Of a DNA stretch of 64,000 nucleotides, positions 1-11,490 are shown in pieces. A model generated the notes under the pieces. It worked only from the letters and a program-made list of their open reading frames with translations, did not search any database and was not told the DNA's origin. The translations under genes were made by a program, and so were the position numbers. The stretch spans positions 19,346,501 through 19,410,500 of the forward strand of contig NC_135247.1 of assembly GCF_947623445.1 (NCBI RefSeq). Direction: 5' to 3'. The DNA comes from Clavelina lepadiformis (taxonomy: Eukaryota; Chordata; Ascidiacea; Aplousobranchia; Clavelinidae). The stretch's first letter is position 1. Every line of letters starts with the position of its first letter.

Positions 1-992
1 TGAAAATGCCGGAACATGAAAAGCCGGTCTACATCAAGTGTCACATGATGTTCAACTGCGCAGGGGCTGAGTCTGGGCAACTTGCTCAGCTTGCCGGCAT
101 CGGAACCGACCAATCACATCCCATTCTCAAGCACAAGGTTGTTGTTGTGTCATCCGCCCCAATTTTATTGATTTCTAGTTATATTTCTATGGCAGCTTCC
201 TGTTGAGAGGAGGAAACGTTATGTCTATGTATTCCACTGCCCCGATGGACCCATGTTTGACTGCCCTATGATCATCGACCCATCAGGGGTCTATGTCAGA
301 CGAGAGGGTTTGGGGGGGAAGTATATTTGTGGGAGCTCACCACCAGAGGTCAGACTTTATGGAGATTGCCATAATTTGTGTTGAAACATTAAAAGCATAA
401 CTAGATGTCTATGTTTAGGATGAGGAACCTGACACGAAAGATTTGGAAGTTAATTATGATTATTTCTATGAAGCGATTTGGCCCAAACTGGCCTACAGAG
501 TCCCTGTGTTTGAGAAATTAAAGGTTATTCCTTGTCCAAAAGTGTTAAACGTTTTATCGCTGTCGATGATAATCAATTTCTATTTTGATAAATTACTTCA
601 AGAAATGGATTTTTTAGAAATTTTTCTTTATGCAGGTCACATCAGCCTGGGCAGGTTTTTATGATTACAACGCTTATGACCAAAACGCAGTCATAGGGCA
701 GCATCCTTACTACAGTAATATGGCATTTCTCACTGGTTTCAGGTAGCACGTTCAAACTCATTTGATAATAAAAAACCAATAGTTGGCAATTTTCTGTAAA
801 AATTGCGAGGTCAAGCCGCCTGACTGTTCTCGTTGCAGTGGTCACGGGATCCAACAAGCTCAAGCGGCATCGAGGGCTTTAGCGGAACAAATTGTGAATG
901 GGATCAAAGATGGGGAACGAGCAGAGTTGGAACCTTTCTCTTTCATGAGAATAATTGAAAACAGGCCACTGCTCGAGAATGAAATTATTTGA
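1..992 (+). CDS. FOXRED1: FOXRED1, 3' part (complex I assembly oxidoreductase)
   Basis: FAD-dependent oxidoreductase domain-containing protein 1, a mitochondrial DAO-superfamily protein needed for respiratory complex I assembly. The 5' end lies outside the window. Visible exons are 1-137, 196-348, 419-523, 636-742 and 839-992; phases join without a stop and the last codon is TGA at 990-992. Recognisable segments compared with human FOXRED1 are [51 protein letters not shown], then [21 protein letters not shown] and [16 protein letters not shown], the C-terminal FAD-binding part. Introns are short (58 to 112 nt). It converges on TMCO1, whose stop lies 244 bp away on the other strand. No AATAAA is seen between the two stops on this strand. 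Identification rests on remembered family sequence and is strong; the start and catalytic N-terminus cannot be seen. Confidence 0.93.
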
Positions 993-1235
993 TATCCATG
1001 ACAAATCTTCAATAGCAATTTTATTTTTTGTACATTGCAATATATGCACGCTGCTTTATATCTTGCATTTGAGCAGCAGTCCAGCTGTGGGAATTATTTT
1101 TGCACTTGTGTGTTACATGGTCCGAGTAAATTTGTAATTTAAAAGAGAAGGGTGGTTGGTAAATGTTATATTCAATTATGATATCTATGGGACAAAAAAG
1201 GTAAAAATATAACACGACTTAAAATCGTCTTCATT

Positions 1236-2089
1236 TTATTTATTTGTGGCTTGTGGAGGTTGGAAGAGACCTCCTCCTTGTTTAGCAGCAGCTCTTGATG
1301 GAGCAAATCCGAGAAGTTTCTGGATATTCTGGAAGAAATGAGAAAATTTTGAAGTGATCCTGATGAACACAATGATGAGGATCTCACCTGTCTGATGGAC
1401 ATCGTGCAGAGGATATAGAGGAAGATGAAGGAACAATCCGTGAAGTCACTTCCCGGCAATCCACGATGCGAGATGCCTTGGAACAAGCCAAGTGGAACGA
1501 AAGGCAATTTTGCAACGATGCGGCCCTCAAACCTGGTCAAAAGTCAGAATATTGATGGTGGCTGCAGCTGCAGCCTAATATTCTCGATCACTTACACAGA
1601 GTTCAATGTGCCCAGGAGAGCAGTGAAGCAGAAACCGATCGCAAACATCGACTTCATCCGAACTGCAGAGAGATCTCTATTGTGGTTTTTCAGCTTTTCT
1701 TCCTCAAGATTCAGTCTTCGTTTCTGGTTCTTACTAGCTGCTGATTCACCCAGAGCTTCTTTCCGCTTTTCCACTGAAACGGCAACCCCACCATCAGTGA
1801 AATTACCAAACCATTAACTATCAGTTGCTGCTTACGTTTCTTGCTTTGCTTGTCGACTTCATTCTTGAGTTTTTGATATTTCTCCGTTCTATAAACCATG
1901 AGCCAAGTAAGACCTGTGCAGAATGTTGGAAAGTTTTACTTCAATGCATCAGTGCAATTTAAACTAAAAGCAAAAAAATAGCAACTAAAGATTAAATCAA
2001 TTTGGTCTGGTTGGAATTCTTCACTTACCCTCTGCAAGTAAAGCAGTTACAACCGAAATAAATACAATCAGCAAGCTATCTCCTAACAT
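1236..2089 (-). CDS. TMCO1: TMCO1, ER calcium-load channel / membrane insertase subunit
   Basis: Complete five-exon gene on the minus strand: 2089-2029, 1913-1836, 1773-1596, 1532-1388 and 1328-1236, giving 184 residues (human 188). TMCO1 is an ER membrane protein of the Oxa1 superfamily, linked to ER calcium homeostasis and to the multipass translocon. The N-terminal membrane segment (MLGDSLLIVFISVVTALLAE) is followed by TWLMVYRTEKYQKL, a charged coiled coil (EEEKLKNHNRDLSAVRMKS), the second membrane segment (MFAIGFCFTALLGTLNSV), then TDCSFIFLYILCTMSIRQ and NIQKLLGFAPSRAAAKQGGG. All junctions are GT-AG; one intron is only 62 nt. The stop codon sits inside overlapping AATAAATAAA, so the poly(A) signal overlaps the end of the coding region. 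GET4 lies 400 bp upstream on the same strand. Very secure. Confidence 0.96.
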
Positions 2090-2488
2090 GATTTCAAGTT
2101 AATCTGGCAAGAAACCAAATTTAGATTCATTGCAACATTTATATATCTCATAATGCTTATGCAAAACCATTCAAAAAATTATTTAAAGTGTTTGACCAGG
2201 CCAGCCAACGATTGAGGACTGGAAACTCAACACCACATAACTGCAAAATAATAACAAACAGAACTCTTACTGAGAATTAAATGTTCAAATATGTTGATGA
2301 TCTACAGTTATAAATAAAACATCACAAGCACACAAATGTCTTCAGATGATTACAGCAAGCAAACCACATAAGCCATCATCTCACCAAAATATGTGGTGAG
2401 CGGAGTAGAAAATTTACACATTGTATCAAACATTTTTGCAGCAGAGAAAAATATACAGAGATTGGCCAATATTTCAGAAAAAAATTCA

Positions 2489-3421
2489 TCAATCCAAGTC
2501 CTCAACAGTGAGGGAGGCAGACTTGTCATTGCCCTTGTCACTCTCATCATCAAAGAAACTTTTCATTAAATTTTCAAAAAAACCTTGAGGTTTTTCGTTT
2601 GTTGTGACCAATCCAAAATAATGTTGAGCAATTTTCTCCAAGTAATTAAAGTAGAGAATGTCTCTTTGGAGAGAGGGTTGGTAAAGTTCACACAAAACAG
2701 TGAACATCGGCAACTGACAATCTTTCACAGAAACCAGAAGAAAATAAATAAAGTTGATAAGAGGATATTTATATGGAGGCCCCGAACCAATCAGTGGATG
2801 GGACGTTGTGTAAGAAATGAAGACGTTGTTAGCAGCCTCATCACATTTTGTACAAAGAAGTTGTAAAATGGCTTGCACAGGAAACAAATCCACTTCACCA
2901 GCCAAACCATGATGTAATGAATAGTCTTGAAGCATCTTCCCAAAATTAGCACCATCGCCGGAATAGAGAAAATGCCGTCTTGCTTCAGCAAACATTTTGC
3001 TTTTCCAATAATTCACAGCAAACTTTTGCCGCAGTTGCTTGTTGCCAGTTTTTGGTGCATCAGCACAAGTTGCTGACCAGGCGACGGCGCGTTTTTCAAA
3101 TGATTCCTTTTCCACCATATCATTGGGAAGCAAGACATGCATTTCACCAAGAGTCTCAATTATGTCATCATTTGCAACATCACTGGAAAACTTTTCCAAT
3201 GATTCAACAAACAACATGCACAATTGAGATGCACTTCCAAATTCAGAATTCTCAAACAAAAAGATTGCTCCAGACCTGACCAGGTCACGTGCATCCTGGA
3301 ACCTTTTCTTTGCATTGTATCTGTGATACAAAGTGGTGTAAAGCTGGTGGGCTTCATAAAAGTTGCAAGAACTTTTACTTTTTGCCAATTTTTCTTCTAT
3401 TCTTGCCAACGCATTACTCAT
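2489..3421 (-). CDS. GET4: GET4 (TRC35), tail-anchored protein targeting factor, intronless
   Basis: Single uninterrupted reading frame of 310 codons from the chosen start MSNALARIEEKLAK at 3421; an in-frame ATG five codons upstream (3436) is possible but less like the family. GET4/TRC35 is a cytosolic alpha-solenoid protein that bridges the BAG6-UBL4A complex to the GET3/TRC40 ATPase and hands tail-anchored proteins to the ER. Family landmarks are YEAHQLYTTLYHRY, a RHFLYSGDG segment, LQLLCTKCDEAANNVF and HYFGL near the end, followed by an acidic tail ending EDLD. Length is close to the vertebrate protein (about 327). No intron is present, although nearly every other conserved gene in the window has many. 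That may be an ancestral loss or a retrocopy that replaced the parent. The frame is intact, so a functional gene is more likely than a pseudogene. Confidence 0.93.
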   Translation of the reverse strand: MSNALARIEEKLAKSKSSCNFYEAHQLYTTLYHRYNAKKRFQDARDLVRSGAIFLFENSEFGSASQLCMLFVESLEKFSSDVANDDIIETLGEMHVLLPNDMVEKESFEKRAVAWSATCADAPKTGNKQLRQKFAVNYWKSKMFAEARRHFLYSGDGANFGKMLQDYSLHHGLAGEVDLFPVQAILQLLCTKCDEAANNVFISYTTSHPLIGSGPPYKYPLINFIYFLLVSVKDCQLPMFTVLCELYQPSLQRDILYFNYLEKIAQHYFGLVTTNEKPQGFFENLMKSFFDDESDKGNDKSASLTVEDLD

Positions 3422-3436
3422 TTTTATCAAAAACAC

Positions 3437-4791
3437 AGATGAAATGGTAAAATTATCCTGTTGGCTTGGGCTAAAATGCTAAATCATCAAAATATTTAAA
3501 ACAAAACAAGATGCAAGTGAATATAGATACACATATGACATTTAAAGATACAAGAAATTTCTGGAATATGTCAGACTGCATAATTTGATACTTTTCGCCA
3601 AGATTTTGGGAGTGTAGAAGCAAAATTTCAGTGTTCACCGTGACTCTGGTCCGTATCATATATTTCATTAAATTTTAAGTATATACACAGCTGCCTGATG
3701 AGTGAAAGGTTTAAATTTTAACACAAAAGTTTGTTCAAGTGATATATAATATATGGACTTTTTAATTTGAGGTACCTACCAATGGGAGGTGCTGCTTTAA
3801 TGCAGCGACTTGCTTACCACTATCACTTGAAGAAGGGACCACAAACGCAAAGTCTACACTTGTTATCATTATATAGTCAACTATGAGTAGTTTTGGCAAG
3901 CGTGTACAACCACCACAACACATTGCACGAAGCAAAAACTTATTCATAGCAGAGAAAATGTTTAGGTTAAGATCATCAAAGCCTTACAAATAAGACATAA
4001 CAATTAGCCAAATTTCCATTAGAGTCGTTGAAAATTTATCCGGCTCACAGATATGTCGTTACTGAACCTATAGTTGCTGGTATTAGACTAGAAATGCACT
4101 GGATAAAGATTGAATGGGTGAACACTTGGCTAGTTGTTGCACATCAGCACACCCAAGATCTCAAAGAATCCTACCATGAAATATACAGACCGACTGTGAC
4201 TCGTGGCCTTGCAGGCTGCCAGGCACGTGCGGCGTTTGTGGTAGGCAAGGTACAGCGTTTTATAATACAAAACTGAGAAAAAAGTAATGTTTCCTTATTA
4301 AAGAGAACGCTTTTATATCGTTTTGACCAAAAAATCTCGGGCGTGCCATACTTTGCATTCTGGGGAATAACTTACAGGCTTAGCAGCTAAACAACTTATT
4401 GGCTTTCCATAAGAAGTTCTGAAGTTTGAGACTCAGTCGAGAAAAGAAAATAAAAGATGTCGGTTGCTTTTATTTCATCACATCTTCGCTACCCTTTACA
4501 GCCTATAGCTGGGGTCTAGTATACAAAGGCATCCCGTGGTCGTGCACTTGCATACAAGACCTAGAAAGCTTTTGACTTGCAATTTACTCCTTCCCGAACA
4601 TTTCCGGTGTATCATAAAAACTTTCGACACAAGTTGCCACTTTAAATTCAATTTTTGGCAATTTGAACAATAAATTAATGTATGCATGATTGCTGCCTGC
4701 GTCAGTCTGGCAGAATCCTAACAGAATCATAGTGCCCGTAAGTTTTGACGTGTTTCCAACAAAAAAAATAAAAATGACTGAGTGATGAAAC
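3437..4791. other. Intergenic stretch with decayed repeats, no gene
   Basis: No convincing coding exon was found between GET4 and the P-like element. The stretch holds a minus-strand SINE tail near 4502-4560, and short segments that recur elsewhere. One at about 3605-3640 resembles 20930-20965. One at about 3835-3880 resembles 13555-13600 (both read as a DFAFVV-type peptide on the minus strand). Short open frames here have no family features and are judged to be chance. Confidence 0.6.
4502..4560 (-). repeat. SINE tail copy A
   Basis: Read on the minus strand this carries AAGTGCAC then ACC, GGGATGCCTTTGTATACT and CCAGCTA, the same block found at 12951-13009 and 13296-13360 on the plus strand. 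The plus-strand copy at 13231 has a tRNA-like head, so this is probably the body of a tRNA-derived SINE. The head of this copy is not recognisable. Confidence 0.55.
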
Positions 4792-4828
4792 CATAGATAT
4801 CGTATATATAATAACTAGATATCTAACT
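4792..4828 (+). repeat. P-like element left terminal inverted repeat
   Basis: 37 bp, perfect inverse of 8439-8475. After position 4828 the two ends diverge. Confidence 0.95.
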
Positions 4829-5171
4829 ACCTTGCGCTTGCGCTTTAAGAAGTGAAGCCAGTATGGGTCCGCCATTTTGTCAACATATGCGACCAGAAAC
4901 GCTCTTGCGCATATGTGTGGAATGGAACATATGAAAGGATTATGTGAGATTGGCAAATAGTAATAAAATGGAAAGACGTTTTTTATGATGCAGACGATGC
5001 TAAGCAATATTCCTAAAGCTCAATTGCGTATTTAAAGGGTGTTTAACGTTGAAATAGCCTAGATAGTGGAACCTAGGCTAGACCTAGATTTCTAGGCTAC
5101 CGGCAATTTGCAAAAATTTGTGTAGTGTAAGTACTAATTATTCATCTGATTTTAGAAATATTTGTTTCATA

Positions 5172-7911
5172 ATGGTTACTTGTTCAGCATATAACTGTAC
5201 TAATCGATCTGGAAAAACAAATATTGATAAGATATCATTCCATACATTTCCGCTATCAAACCAAGATCTTTGCAAAAAATGGATAGTCGCAATGAAGAGA
5301 GACAAATTTAAGCCAACAAAAATCAGTGTACTTTGTGGAAATCATTTCAAGGCAAGTGATTTTCTTGAAGGAGCAAATAAACGCAATCATCAGCGTGAAC
5401 GACAATGTCTAAAAAACGATGCAGTACCTTCTGTTTTTTGTTTCCCATCCCATCTCTGTGCCCCACCACATTTATCCCGTAAAAGAAAACAAAGGGCTAG
5501 CATTGTTATTAGCTCAATGAAAAAAAGCAAGGCATCAGAAGACAAAAAAAGCATGCAAGCAGTTACGTCCAGTTGTGTTGCACAGGAACACAATTACTCA
5601 GCATCGGTAGTACTGACACCAACAAAATCTCACTTGCGCAAGAAAATTAAAATTTTAAGGCAAAAAATACGACGTTCTGACAAGAAGGTACAATCACTAA
5701 AAGCAGTTATTGACAATCTGAAATCTAGCGGTTACATATCAGAAGAAGCAAGCACAATGCTAGCCAACAACTTTTCCGGCATCACAAAAGAACTGTTTAG
5801 ATCTCAATTGATTAACAATGGACGTAATTCCAAAGGTCACCGTTACAATGATGAAATCAAAAAATTTGCTTCCACACTTCACTTCTATTCTCCAAAAGCT
5901 TATGATTACTTAAGACGATCATTTTCTTTGCCAGCACCAAGCTCTTTGGCAGACTGGGCATCATCAGTCAATTGTGAACCTGGTTTTTTTATTGATGTTT
6001 TCAGTCACCTGCAAAAAAAGGCCAATACTGACAAAACATACTCGGACTGTGCACTAATGTGCGACGCAATGCACATCAGGTCACATACACCTTTTAACAA
6101 GTTTACTGGAAAATATGAAGGTTTTGTAAACTATGGGGAAGGCATACTTCCTTTTGATACGGAAGCTGTTGCAAGTGAAGCACTGGTTTTCATGCTAGTT
6201 GGACTACAAGGCTGCTGGAAATATCCAGTTGGATATGTTTTATGTAACAAGATGACAGCAACTGATTTAAAGTTGCTCATTTTCAAAGCAATTGAAATAG
6301 CATCATCAAATGGCTTAAATATTGTTTCCGTTACCTGTGATGGTTGCAGTGTAAATTTGCAAGCTATGTGTCAAGCTGGTTGCAAGATAGGGCAATCTGT
6401 GGCAGAAATTGATGGCGCTTTTAGACATCCAAGCAAAGAAGACCCCATTTACTTTATGCCAGATCCTTGCCATATGCTCAAACTGGCTCGAAATGCTTTG
6501 GCTGACTTGGGCATCATCCATGATGGAGAAAAACAGCCTATAAAATGGAAGCATATCAGCAATTTACACAAAATTCAGCAGGAAGAAGGCCTTAAATTTG
6601 GCAATTCATTATCAGTCAGCCACATTGAATTTCAAAAACACAAAATGAAGGTGAAATTTGCAGCCCAGACAATTAGTAGTTCGGTTGCTGATGCTATTGA
6701 ATTTTTGATGAAATATGGTCATGAAATATGGTCAATTTAAAGACGCCAGTGGAACGATCCATTTTATCAGGGTCATTGACCAATTGTTTGATGTTTTAAA
6801 TATTAGAAACCCATATGGAAAAGGTTTCAAGAAACCTTTGAAGCTTTCTGACAGAATGAGATGGGAAAGTGTGCTTAGCAACTCAATCACCTACCTATCT
6901 CAGTTAACTGTAAATGGAGTTCCTCTCTTAGCACACCGAAGGAAAACATTTGTTGTGGGATTCATCCTTGCTTTATCTTCTGTACGTAAAATTGCCATGC
7001 AGCTCCTAGCACGACCACAAAATTCACTTCAGTATCTTCTAACATATAAAATGTCTCAAGATCATCTAGAGCTTCTATTTGCATGTATCAGAGGCAAAAA
7101 CGGATTTAATAATAATCCAAATGTAATACAGTTTAAGTCCACTCTAAGAAAACTTTTGCTTAAAAATGCCATAACAAGTTCTAAATATGCAAACTGCATG
7201 ACATTTGAGGAGTCATGTAGTCCAATTTTTTCTTTAAAGTGGAGCAAAACTAGAGCACCTTTAATAAATCATCGTCCAATGATCGACAAAGCGGAAGATG
7301 ATGCTGAGATAAAAGCGTTGTGCTTAAACCTGGAATCATATAACCTCTCAGAATACCAAGATGCTATACTTGGATACATTTCAGGCTACTTGGTCAGAAA
7401 ACTGACCGATAGAATCACTTGCTCATATTGTGCTGAAGCACTTATACAAGAGAAGATTTCTCGAGATGACCACAATTACAGCATAAAAAAAAGTCTACCA
7501 TACCTAGCATTAATTCAAGTCAAAGACCGAGGCGGCTTAATTACCCCATCAGCAGGTGTTGTAACTGTGGTCAGACAGGCAGAGAAGCTCTTTCGAGCTG
7601 CTGTTTGTGGATTTAATTCACTAAATCCTAAAATTTCCATCAAGGATCATCTCAGTCAAAACCTGTGTGAATCAATTTATGAAAAAGTTATAAGCTATGA
7701 TTTATTTCCATCGCTAAGAAACCATGATGATGATTTTGAGATTGGATATGAAGATCTTCATTCTGTACAATTAATAAAGAAAATTATTAAAGAATTTTTC
7801 ACGATCAGGTTTTTGACCTATGGCCAGCATTACACCAAAACTGTGATACAAAAACACAAAATTGGTTACCGGCAGCAATCAAACAAACTTGTTTTATTTA
7901 GCAATGTCTAA
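5172..7911 (+). pseudogene. P-type transposase with THAP domain, one frameshift
   Basis: The first frame runs to 6738-6740 and the second continues from about 6721 to the stop at 7911; together they would make roughly 900 residues, a normal length for THAP9/P transposases. The likely start is ATG 5172, giving MVTCSAYNC, the first Cys pair of the C2CH THAP finger, then FHTFP, a KKW segment, LCGNHFKASDF and the AVPS motif. Next come a basic/coiled stretch, LMCDAMHIRSH (first catalytic Asp region), a TCDG motif, MPDPCHMLKLARNAL (the conserved D..H.LK region) and, in the second frame, SQDHLELLFACIRGKNGFNN, the hallmark C-terminal P motif. The frame breaks only where ATGAAATATGGTC is repeated in tandem at 6708-6720 and 6721-6733. 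No intron was needed to explain the reading frame. Confidence 0.9.
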
Positions 7912-8438
7912 GTCATTACTCATAATGATTAATTTCGTTAGTTAGACGTTAGTTGTATTTCGTTAGTTTTCGTTTCGTTAGACATATCGAGTATGTTTGA
8001 AAAGTATGGTAAGCCTATATATTAGATATGGTTTGTATTAGGTTTCATCATATTTCATTTCGTGTCTTTCACATTTATTTCTTTCAAGTTAACACCTGAT
8101 TTTGTAAAAAATATAAGTATATCAATCATTTGCTTTGAATCATGCAACTCTTACTCGATTGAAGGGCTACCCCATTGACTTATGCTAGGCCTACACGGTA
8201 CCGGTAGGCAATTAGCCTATAGGCAAGCTTATTCATTGATACAGCTAAAATACAAATATTTACAAAAAACAGTCAGTGATAGTGCAATGCAAACACCTCG
8301 GCCTTTCAAAAAACTTCCAGAGAATTAGGCCTATACAGAACTACTCCAATTCACATTTGGCTTTTAGCCTTTCTCTCACTCTCTCCCAACGCTTTTGGGC
8401 GCATGTGTAATCGCAGGCTTGCTTCACTTTTCGGCTGG

Positions 8439-8475
8439 AGTTAGATATCTAGTTATTATATATACGATATCTATG
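8439..8475 (-). repeat. P-like element right terminal inverted repeat
   Basis: 37 bp, perfect inverse of 4792-4828; followed by the 8-bp target duplicate at 8476-8483. Confidence 0.95.
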
Positions 8476-10638
8476 GGTGAAACACACAGAGTGCAAAGGT
8501 CATGAAACGAAAACTAATATTGACGTCAAGGAGGTAATGCAATTTAAATGTTGGGAAAAGTAAAGATTAAATTTACGCAAAACTTTATATTTGGTGAATA
8601 TTTTTGCCTAATACGTCAGTTTTTTTTTATTCATTTGTGACACAATGTAGCTGGCCAAGAAACTGGGGTCCCCCTTCTATAAATTCGGTCCAGGGGCTCC
8701 TGCAGCTAGTCATTACAGCTACGTGCATATTTTTTTTAACTATTTTCCAAATCAGCAATCTTGTTCAGGACATTATCTTTAAAATGCTAATTGCCAATAG
8801 CAACTCGCGAAATGATTGTGCCGCGTGTCCTTTTTTACAATTTGGACCAGTGGCGTAGGCAGAAAATGTTCATGGGTGGGTTTGCATAAGATCATGTAAT
8901 AACAGACTTTGATAAATGTTGTTTCTATGTAGAAAGGACATGCAAAGAGAAAACCACAGAACAGCATTCACACGTCACTGAAACAAAACATTTAAACACT
9001 CCAGGTTATATTTTTACAAATTCATGCTTGAACCCTTGTTCGATGTTTCAATTAACCTATTAACATTCTCTCCCGGAGGTTTTCAACAATGCGAGTCCAT
9101 TCATTCGGATGTCACTCCTCGTACTCAACAAATGTGTTGTTAGTCTGCGTAATGTAAAAAAAGACCGGTCGATAATACACGTTGTTACCAGAAGAGTTAC
9201 AAAAATTTTAAGTAATATACAAAATATTTGCAAAAGCATCAGTACTGCGTGTGTTTTTAAGTGGACGACTGCATCGTCAGCTCTTTCGGTGTCGTTCAAC
9301 CAACTATAAGTTTTCTGTATCATAATTTTAATTCAGGAACTAATTCTTCCGAAGATTTCGTTAAATCATTTTCATGAGATTTCCCCCAAAACTTGAAAGC
9401 TTTCGATTTGTTGATGGACTACCCGAGGGTTGGTTCAGCCGGAGTTAAACACTGCAACTAACCGGTGATAGACTTGTGGGCAGTGAATCTAGACATAAAA
9501 TTAGCAATAAAAACGGAATGAATATTTTACTGTCTGTATTTTACTGTATGAACATTTTAGGTCAATGATAATCTTCATTGGTGGCAGAAGCATCTGTTGG
9601 TAGGCTATCATCATATTGCATCTGTTAGTTTGCCTTGAAGCAGGTCGAGGCATTTCCCAAATTTTATAGTGCTTTTGGGCGGTAGGCCATCTTGTGCTGA
9701 AGTTTACAAACGATTAAATTTGTGCTCAGCATTTTGCCTTAAACATTTCATCTCAGTGACAACATCTTCTGCGGTGGCAACAGCTCACGTATATCTGTCG
9801 ACTTTCTTTGTAACATTTTACACAGCACAACACTGCAATCAAAACTCTTTATTATAACCAGGCAAGCAATGCAAAATCCTTCGTTTAATTTCTGATAACA
9901 ACTACATTGCTCGTGACGAAATTTCATCTAAAGTTCCAGAACAGTTGAAGTCAAATTGCAAATATGCTGTGATGAGCTATGATAGACCTGATTATTAATT
10001 CAAAATTATGTAAGTCATAACTTTTTTTCTTGTTCTTTCTTCTCCGCCATGTTCAACGTCCCCTTTCTTCACACGCTATTATTTTGGCTCACTGCATCTT
10101 CCACTGGCATTTTTACAATAGAAATTAAGGGACTGGACATTTTTGTTTTAAACGGACAGACTAGATCCTTCCAACGTTTGCCTCCTTCACCTCTGCTGAT
10201 GTGGTCGCTTTCGACTTCATGAAGCTGTTTTGTCATTTTAACTTGGACATCGATATTTAAGGTAGCTGGACGTTTATTGCTTTAAATTTTGGTGGTTCCT
10301 GCAACTGTTATACTTTTTATAATGTTATACTACTGTTATACTTGTATGAGTCGGCGTAAATTTAACGTAAAAGAAAATCTATCGAAAACGTTCCATGTTT
10401 GAGTGTACCATGTCATAGTCAACGTCCTACACATAACTGCCACTCAATCAATTCTTCCTCGTGTAACGTTGGTTATGTAACCACCACGAACTTTCCCATA
10501 TAAAAGGTAACTTACAACCGCATGGAATTTGTAGCAAAGGCTTGAACCAAAAAATATGTGAATTTTCATCTGGAATGACAATTTATTACGTTGTAATGAA
10601 ATGGTGGTAGGCTTGTGATAAATATATCAATTAATGTA

Positions 10639-11029
10639 ATATAAAATTGTGTACGACATAGAATTCTCATCTATCGAATCAGTGAAGCATAACACTGCGT
10701 GACGTAATCGATTGCTTCCCTGTTACTGTGCGTGCATTACGAGTCTTCACTTATCACTTATCAGTCGTATGTTCAAAGCCGCAACATGTCTTTATGCTGT
10801 TGCTGTCACAATGTTCTATTTTGATTTATTCGTTCAAAGAACCTTTAATATAATCAGAATATATAGTTGTCGAGGTGTACAATTAATTCTAAGATTAAGA
10901 AAAGCAGACAACGACCTTGAGACTCATTCACTTCGAGGACAATAGGCCTAAACTATTCAACAGACAAACTTTGTAATTGAAGTGGTCGCCCTTACAGGCT
11001 AAGGTACGACATACAATCATTTCATTACA
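10639..11029 (+). repeat. ~400-bp interspersed repeat, copy 1
   Basis: Closely matches the reverse complement of 34023-34438 along its length, including GTACAATTAATTCTAAGATT and GAAGTGGTCGCCCTTACAGG. It begins near ATAAAATTG and ends near TTTCATTACA. No coding capacity is visible, and its class is unknown. Confidence 0.75.
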
Positions 11030-11239
11030 GGCTATATGGTACCTGAACTTGACAGGTTGATCCACTTCACTACAATGTTTGCGAGTTGAAATGTTTATTG
11101 CGGGTGATGATATATGAGTCCCATAAGGTCATTGGATGCCTTTCTCAACCTCGGACTTAATTGTTCACCTTAACGAATTATTGTCTTGTGAAGATGAAAA
11201 CAAAATTGTCTAACTTGACTCTGAACTTCTTCAAATTGA

Positions 11240-11490
11240 ATTCAACAATGGTTACATAGGAATGACAATTGTTTATACCTGTACTGATTATATTGAAGCT
11301 TCTTTGAACAAATACATTTTCACAAATATGTAGCACAGCAACAGCATGAAGCTGTTGCTGCAACCATGTTGCAGCTATTATATCTTAGGACAGTACACGA
11401 TTAAATGAACAACTGTGAATAGCAATACTGTACTAATACACAGAATAGACAGGCACGATATTCATGTCACGACTTAAAACGGTAAACAGG
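11240..11490 (-). repeat. ~400-bp interspersed repeat, diverged inverted copy
   Basis: Read on the minus strand it shares the order TATTCACAGTTGTTCA, a GCTGTTGCTG run, TTTGTTCAAAGAA and CAATATAATCAG with 10760-10880 and with 20040-20180. It faces copy 1, so the two can form an imperfect hairpin. Confidence 0.55.

Larger units (their letters stand above)
4792..8475 (+). mobile_element. P-like (THAP) DNA transposon, full length, copy 1
   Basis: Terminal inverted repeats of 37 bp (4792-4828 and 8439-8475) are identical and begin CATAGATATC. The flanks are GATGAAAC (4784-4791) and GGTGAAAC (8476-8483), which fits an 8-bp target duplication with one later change; 8 bp is the P-element size. Subterminal AAGTGAAGC occurs at both ends. 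The interior encodes one P-type transposase with an N-terminal THAP zinc finger, split by a 13-bp tandem duplication. A related, deleted copy lies inverted at 33388-37477. P-like elements are known from ascidians, so the family is not new, but the complete copy with both ends and near-intact coding sequence is informative. Confidence 0.93.

Noticed and set aside
3605..3640. Short similarity to 20930-20965 (TGTAGAAGCAAAAT)
   Set aside because: Too short and without boundaries to define a repeat; mentioned only as a trace.
8849..8960. Possible hAT end CAGTGGCGTAG
   Set aside because: No partner end or target duplication found.
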